From an uncultured Rhodospirillaceae bacterium (GTDB lineage Bacteria; Pseudomonadota; Alphaproteobacteria; Rhodospirillales; UBA2165): 10,536 nt of DNA. The notes under the pieces were generated by a model that made no database searches, had not been told where the DNA came from, and saw only the letters and a program-made list of their open reading frames with translations. A program made the translations under genes and the position numbers. Positions 7,724-10,536 of this stretch are shown in pieces (within the stretch, counting starts at the first letter, position 1; every line of letters begins with the position of its first letter). The stretch covers positions 1 through 10,536 of the forward strand of contig CAJXJM010000047.1 in assembly GCA_913054205.1 (NCBI GenBank), given 5' to 3'.

Positions 7724-8835
7724 TAGTTTGCTCCTTCGCTACGTTTTTTTATTTCCGGGAGTGGGAGATACGGTATTACGCCAGTACCGCCTTGCCCTTT
7801 GTCGATGATCACTTTTTCAGAATCTTTCAAAACTTGTTGCATCCGTTCTAAATAGAGGCGCGTCCGGGTAACTTCCTTGCCGCCTTTATAGGCTTCATAG
7901 ACAGACAGGAACCGTTTAGCTTCACCTTCTGCTTCCCGGGTCATCTTTTCTTTATAAGCTGTTGCTTCCTGGATCATCCGTGCGGCTTCACCTTTTGCCT
8001 TCGGGATAATATCGTTGGCGTAGGCTTGCGCTTCGTTTTGCTGACGTTCGCGATCCTGCTTGGCCCGCTGGACGTCGTTGAAAGCATCAATCACCTGTTT
8101 AGGCGGCTCCACTTTTTGCAGCTTCACAGAATCGATAAACACGCCAGCGCCATAGCTGTCGAGAATTTTCTGGAGAACTTCATGGGTTTCGCTTTCAACT
8201 TGTTGGCGTTGCTTAGCCAACGCATCTTCAAGCGTGTTTTGCCCAACGATCTCGCGAATGGCACTTTCAGACGCCAATTTCACTGTCGCTTCCGGGTTGC
8301 GAATATTAAACAAGAAGTCCGCGGCATTTTTGATGCGCCATTGAACTTGGTAGTCGATATCAATGATGTTTTGATCACCGGTCAGCATCAGGCTCTCTTC
8401 CGGCACATCGCGTACACTGGAATTATGTGCGCCACTTTGACCAATTGTGCGAAAACCAACGCTGGTGATGTTCGTATTGGTGACATCTGGCGTAAAGACT
8501 TCACCGATTGGTCCTGGAAACCAGTAGTTCAGGCCCGGCGACGTCATTTTGACGAATTTACCGAACAACATCTCCACACCTTGCTCACTGGGTTGCACGC
8601 GGTAAAAACCGGTGCCGAGCCAAATAACAACGGCTGCCAGCACGAGCAGAACAATCCGGCGTGCACCGCCACCGCCGCTTGGAATAAATTTTTTAAATTT
8701 ATCCTGACTGCGCCGTAGTATTTCTTCAATGCCTGGTGGTTGCGGACCAGAGCCGTCACCGCCGCCCCAAGGTCCTTGTCCACCACCGCCGCCTGATCCG
8801 CCCCAAGGGCCTCCGCGTTGCGTTTTCCAACCCAT
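7723..8835 (-). CDS. hflK: HflK, SPFH-domain modulator of protease FtsH
   Basis: A 370-residue protein opening with a glycine-rich cytoplasmic tail (residues 1-57, with two GPWGG-type motifs), then one membrane helix (about 60-77, RIVLLVLAAVVIWLGTGF). The periplasmic SPFH/PHB domain follows (about 80-260, with YRVQPSEQGVEMLFGKF and PGLNYWFPGPIGEV), then a long charged helix (about 255-340). These are the standard HflK features, and length is normal. It is the partner of HflC in the FtsH-surrounding complex. The ATG at 8835 has AAGGAA seven bases upstream. It is first gene of the operon, with a good promoter about 80 bases upstream, and is divergent from mrp. Ends with TAA. Confidence 0.95.
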   Translation of the reverse strand: MGWKTQRGGPWGGSGGGGGQGPWGGGDGSGPQPPGIEEILRRSQDKFKKFIPSGGGGARRIVLLVLAAVVIWLGTGFYRVQPSEQGVEMLFGKFVKMTSPGLNYWFPGPIGEVFTPDVTNTNITSVGFRTIGQSGAHNSSVRDVPEESLMLTGDQNIIDIDYQVQWRIKNAADFLFNIRNPEATVKLASESAIREIVGQNTLEDALAKQRQQVESETHEVLQKILDSYGAGVFIDSVKLQKVEPPKQVIDAFNDVQRAKQDRERQQNEAQAYANDIIPKAKGEAARMIQEATAYKEKMTREAEGEAKRFLSVYEAYKGGKEVTRTRLYLERMQQVLKDSEKVIIDKGQGGTGVIPYLPLPEIKKRSEGAN

Positions 8836-8863
8836 AGTTTTATTCCTTATCTATTTAAATACT

Positions 8864-8891
8864 AGGTTCTCAAAAACCTGATAATATCAGG
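8864..8891 (-). promoter_or_regulatory. Overlapping hairpins in the hflK leader
   Basis: The minus-strand leader contains CCTGATATTATCAGG (8891-8877), a 6-bp stem with a 3-base loop, followed directly by TTTTT. The last bases of that stem also belong to a second possible stem, AGGTT/AACCT (8879-8864), so the two folds exclude each other. This could be a weak attenuator, an RNA stability element, or, as DNA, a regulator's palindromic operator. No known riboswitch is recognised. Confidence 0.35.
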
Positions 8892-8920
8892 CTTTCGCCG
8901 TTTGCAAATTTGCTTAATGC

Positions 8921-8949
8921 CTTATATGACAGCTTTACCACCCTTGCAA
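8921..8949 (-). promoter_or_regulatory. Sigma70-like promoter of the hflK-hflC operon
   Basis: On the minus strand TTGCAA (8949-8944) and TATAAG (8926-8921) are separated by exactly 17 bases, matching -35 (4/6) and -10 (5/6) consensus. Transcription would start near 8914, giving a leader of about 80 bases. A 10-bp palindrome GCAAATTTGC at 8904-8913 sits at the predicted start and could be an operator. Confidence 0.6.
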
Positions 8950-8962
8950 CGGCGACTCACGC

Positions 8963-8990
8963 TTGATTTACCGTTTTGGGCATTTATTTA
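8963..8990 (+). promoter_or_regulatory. Weak candidate promoter for mrp
   Basis: TTGATT (8963-8968), 16 bases, TATTTA (8985-8990) lies about 35 bases before the mrp start. The -10 box matches consensus poorly, so this is only the best candidate in the divergent region. The ribosome-binding site GGAG (9013-9016), 8 bases before the ATG at 9025, is clear. Confidence 0.25.
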
Positions 8991-9024
8991 GTCACATTGC
9001 AGTTAACATATTGGAGACTTAGAT

Positions 9025-10122
9025 ATGGCGGAGATCACTGCTGAGCAAGTCCTTGAGGCACTAAAACAAATTAAAGACCCGGAAAAAGATCAAAATATTG
9101 TCGATTTAGGCATGGTATCTGGTCTTCAATTGAAAGACGGGCATGTCGCTTTTGGTATTGAGGTCGACCCTGAACGTGGACCTCAGCTCGAACCATTACG
9201 CAAAGCCGCAGAGGATATTGTGCATGCCTTGCCGGGCGTCTTGACCGTCACGGCTGTTTTGACCGCAGAGCGGGAAGCTGCGCCTGAGCCTCAAGCGCCT
9301 GCCGGTCCTCCTCCCGGTCCTCCACCCGGTGGACCCGACCAGCAACAAGCTACGTTTCAAAAAATGGATTTGCTCGGTATCGATGCTGTTGTCGCTGTGG
9401 CGTCAGGCAAGGGCGGCGTCGGCAAATCAACCACGGCAGTTAATTTAGCGCTGGCGATGGCGGCTGACGGAAAACGCGTCGGCCTTCTGGACGCTGATAT
9501 CTATGGCCCGTCTATTCCACGCATGCTCGGCATCAAGGAGAAACCAACTCAAACCGCCAGCGGTATGATTGCGCCGCTCGAAAATTACGGCATCAAATGT
9601 ATGTCGATTGGATTCTTAGTCGAAGAAGAGACCGCGATGATCTGGCGGGGTCCGATGGCAACCGGTGCGCTGGAGCAACTCTTCAAAGATGTTGCCTGGG
9701 GCGAGCTTGATTGCCTTGTGATCGATCTGCCGCCGGGAACCGGCGACATTCATCTGACAATGGCACAACGGGTGCCGCTCTCAGGCGCAATAATTGTGTC
9801 GACGCCGCAGGATATTGCCCTTGCCGATGCCCGCAAAGGCCTCAGCATGTTTGCCAAAGTCGAAATTCCGGTGCTGGGACTGATCGAAAATATGAGCTAT
9901 TTCCATTGCCCGCACTGCGGCGAACGTACTGACATCTTCAGCCATGGCGGCGCCAAAACAGAGGCCGATAAACTGGGCATGGATTTCCTTGGTGAAATTC
10001 CGCTCGATATCGTTATTCGTGAAACCTCAGATAGTGGGCACCCGATTGTCGCCTCTGATCCAGAAAGCGAGCACACCAAAAAATACCTCGAAATCGCCGG
10101 GAAAATCTGGGCGAAGATCTAA
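9025..10122 (+). CDS. mrp: Mrp/ApbC family Fe-S cluster carrier ATPase
   Basis: A 365-residue protein. Residues 4-80 form a MIP18/DUF59-type domain (IKDPEKDQNIVDLGMV). A linker rich in Pro, Gly and Gln follows (about 86-108). The Mrp/NBP35 P-loop ATPase then has the deviant Walker A GKGGVGKST (128-136), LDADIYGPSIPRMLG (155-169), DLPPGTGD (234-241) and the CPHC pair Cys295/Cys298 that bridges a [4Fe-4S] cluster between subunits. Members bind and hand over Fe-S clusters to target enzymes in the cytoplasm, with ATP hydrolysis. All key residues are present and length is normal. ATG at 9025 with GGAG eight bases upstream. It is divergent from hflK, and its 3' end faces a convergent gene across a repeat-rich gap. 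Ends with TAA. The symbols mrp and apbC are both used for this family. Confidence 0.94.
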   Translation: MAEITAEQVLEALKQIKDPEKDQNIVDLGMVSGLQLKDGHVAFGIEVDPERGPQLEPLRKAAEDIVHALPGVLTVTAVLTAEREAAPEPQAPAGPPPGPPPGGPDQQQATFQKMDLLGIDAVVAVASGKGGVGKSTTAVNLALAMAADGKRVGLLDADIYGPSIPRMLGIKEKPTQTASGMIAPLENYGIKCMSIGFLVEEETAMIWRGPMATGALEQLFKDVAWGELDCLVIDLPPGTGDIHLTMAQRVPLSGAIIVSTPQDIALADARKGLSMFAKVEIPVLGLIENMSYFHCPHCGERTDIFSHGGAKTEADKLGMDFLGEIPLDIVIRETSDSGHPIVASDPESEHTKKYLEIAGKIWAKI

Positions 10123-10125
10123 TTC

Positions 10126-10135
10126 CTTAATTAAG
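10126..10135. repeat. Short palindrome just after mrp
   Basis: CTTAATTAAG, a perfect 10-bp palindrome starting four bases after the mrp stop and followed by AAAAA. It resembles the arm sequence (CTTAATTA) of the hairpins further right and may be a remnant of the same repeat family. Confidence 0.4.
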
Positions 10136-10151
10136 AAAAATGTGAATTTGT

Positions 10152-10180
10152 ATTAATTAATCGACTGTCGATTAATTAAT
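10152..10180. repeat. 29-bp palindrome with 14-bp perfect arms
   Basis: The arms ATTAATTAATCGAC and GTCGATTAATTAAT are exact reverse complements around a single T. In RNA it would be a long AU-rich hairpin 30 bases after the mrp stop. There is no T run, so it is not a classic terminator, but it could stabilise the mrp 3' end or bind a dimeric protein. Confidence 0.85.
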
Positions 10181-10223
10181 TATATGATTTCGTTAATTAT
10201 CAACAGTTGAGTAATTTGATATG

Positions 10224-10250
10224 TAATTAAGTATGGTGTCCCCTTAATTA
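10224..10250. repeat. Inverted repeat in copy 1 (REP-like hairpin)
   Basis: TAATTAAG and CTTAATTA are exact reverse complements around an 11-base loop TATGGTGTCCC. The unit resembles short repeats I recall near REP-associated (RAYT/IS200-like) transposases in other proteobacteria; this is unverified memory. It may serve as a two-way transcript end between the convergent genes. Confidence 0.6.
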
Positions 10251-10288
10251 GCTATTGTTAATTATCAACAGTTGAATAATTTGGTATG

Positions 10289-10315
10289 TAATTAAGTATG
10301 GTGTCCCCTTAATTA
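10289..10315. repeat. Inverted repeat in copy 2 (REP-like hairpin)
   Basis: The same 8-bp arms and 11-base loop as in copy 1, without any change, while differences between the copies fall outside the hairpin. It ends two bases before the stop codon of the minus-strand gene, so in that gene's mRNA the hairpin would form immediately after translation ends. Confidence 0.6.
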
Positions 10316-10316
10316 A

Positions 10317-10536
10317 CTATTTCAGGATTGAGATCAGCGCGGTTTCGATTTCACCCCAATCAACAGACTCTCCTTCAGCAATAATAATCTCCAGTCGAGA
10401 GTCGCGACGGTAGGCGATGGGCGTGACAGATATTTCGTTGCGCGTGCGATCAATCAGCACCCACTCCGCGCCAATACGAAACACCCCTTTGAGGCGCTCG
10501 ACATTCTCGAGACCCTTGGGTCCAGGCGGGCCTAAA
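10317..10536 (-). CDS. C-terminal part of an unidentified protein (5' end outside window)
   Basis: An open minus-strand frame enters at the window edge and ends with TAG at 10317-10319. The 72 visible residues begin LGPPGPKGLENVERLKGV and end GEIETALISILK, with WVLIDRTRNEISVTPIAYRR between. Base composition is clearly more GC-rich than the adjoining gap and codon use looks ordinary, so I take it as real coding sequence. I do not recognise the family. Three Gly-X-Y triplets (GPP GPK GLE) occur at the edge, which may be chance or the end of a collagen-like or flexible stretch. It converges on mrp. Confidence 0.55.
   Translation of the reverse strand, partial: LGPPGPKGLENVERLKGVFRIGAEWVLIDRTRNEISVTPIAYRRDSRLEIIIAEGESVDWGEIETALISILK

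Larger units (their letters stand above)
10192..10321. repeat. Tandem direct repeat, two 65-bp copies
   Basis: Copy 1 is 10192-10256 and copy 2 is 10257-10321, directly abutting and differing at three positions (all A/G). Each contains a TCAACAGTTGA palindrome (10200-10210, 10265-10275) followed by a hairpin-forming segment. The near identity points to a recent duplication or to insertion of a repeated element. The last bases of copy 2 contain the stop codon of the minus-strand gene on the right. Confidence 0.9.

Noticed and set aside
8026-8718. 230-codon plus-strand open frame opposite hflK
   Set aside because: Antisense shadow of a well-conserved gene; no recognisable domain.
10192-10321. 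CRISPR array
   Set aside because: Only two copies, abutting without unique spacers, and no cas genes are present.

Overview
The window looks like chromosomal DNA of a free-living alphaproteobacterium of moderate GC content. This is inferred from the hflK-hflC-DUF2065-degP gene order, from the divergent Mrp/ApbC protein with an N-terminal MIP18-type domain, and from the sensor-protein style. No rRNA, tRNA, CRISPR array, phage module or transposase gene is visible. Most of the window is a conserved envelope-proteostasis block, with a less ordinary patch at each end.

Left end (1-1892, minus strand): a membrane-bound multi-PAS sensor gene cut by one in-frame TGA at 1029-1031. The reading frame continues open beyond the stop to the window edge through the rest of the PAS domain, a second PAS-like region and a histidine-kinase dimerisation helix. 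In that helix the phosphoacceptor His is a Phe. The ATPase domain expected next is not there; the frame runs into sequence resembling a class I SAM-dependent methyltransferase. This is the most unusual locus in the window: either a decaying gene or a repurposed, non-kinase sensor.

2106-4898 (minus): a Wzx/MATE-type polysaccharide flippase and a DUF1015-family protein (TTG start), apparently independent genes. A hairpin with T runs on both sides (4988-5022) separates them from degP.

5042-8835 (minus): hflK, hflC (overlapping by one base, TAATG), a short DUF2065 membrane protein and a Do-family periplasmic protease (DegP/MucD). HflK and HflC form the SPFH-domain complex that surrounds and modulates the membrane protease FtsH; DegP handles misfolded periplasmic proteins, so the cluster is an inner-membrane/periplasm quality-control unit. 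A good sigma70-like promoter precedes hflK. A terminator-like hairpin followed by a second promoter candidate lies between DUF2065 and degP, so degP can probably also be transcribed alone.

9025-10122 (plus): Mrp/ApbC Fe-S carrier ATPase, divergent from hflK.

Right end (10123-10536): an AT-rich intergenic stretch with a 29-bp near-perfect palindrome and two tandem copies of a 65-bp repeat, each containing an 8-bp-arm hairpin. It is followed by the 3' part of an unidentified minus-strand gene whose stop codon lies inside the second repeat copy. All eight complete gene ends seen here use TAG (5) or TAA (3); TGA occurs only as the interrupting codon of the sensor gene.
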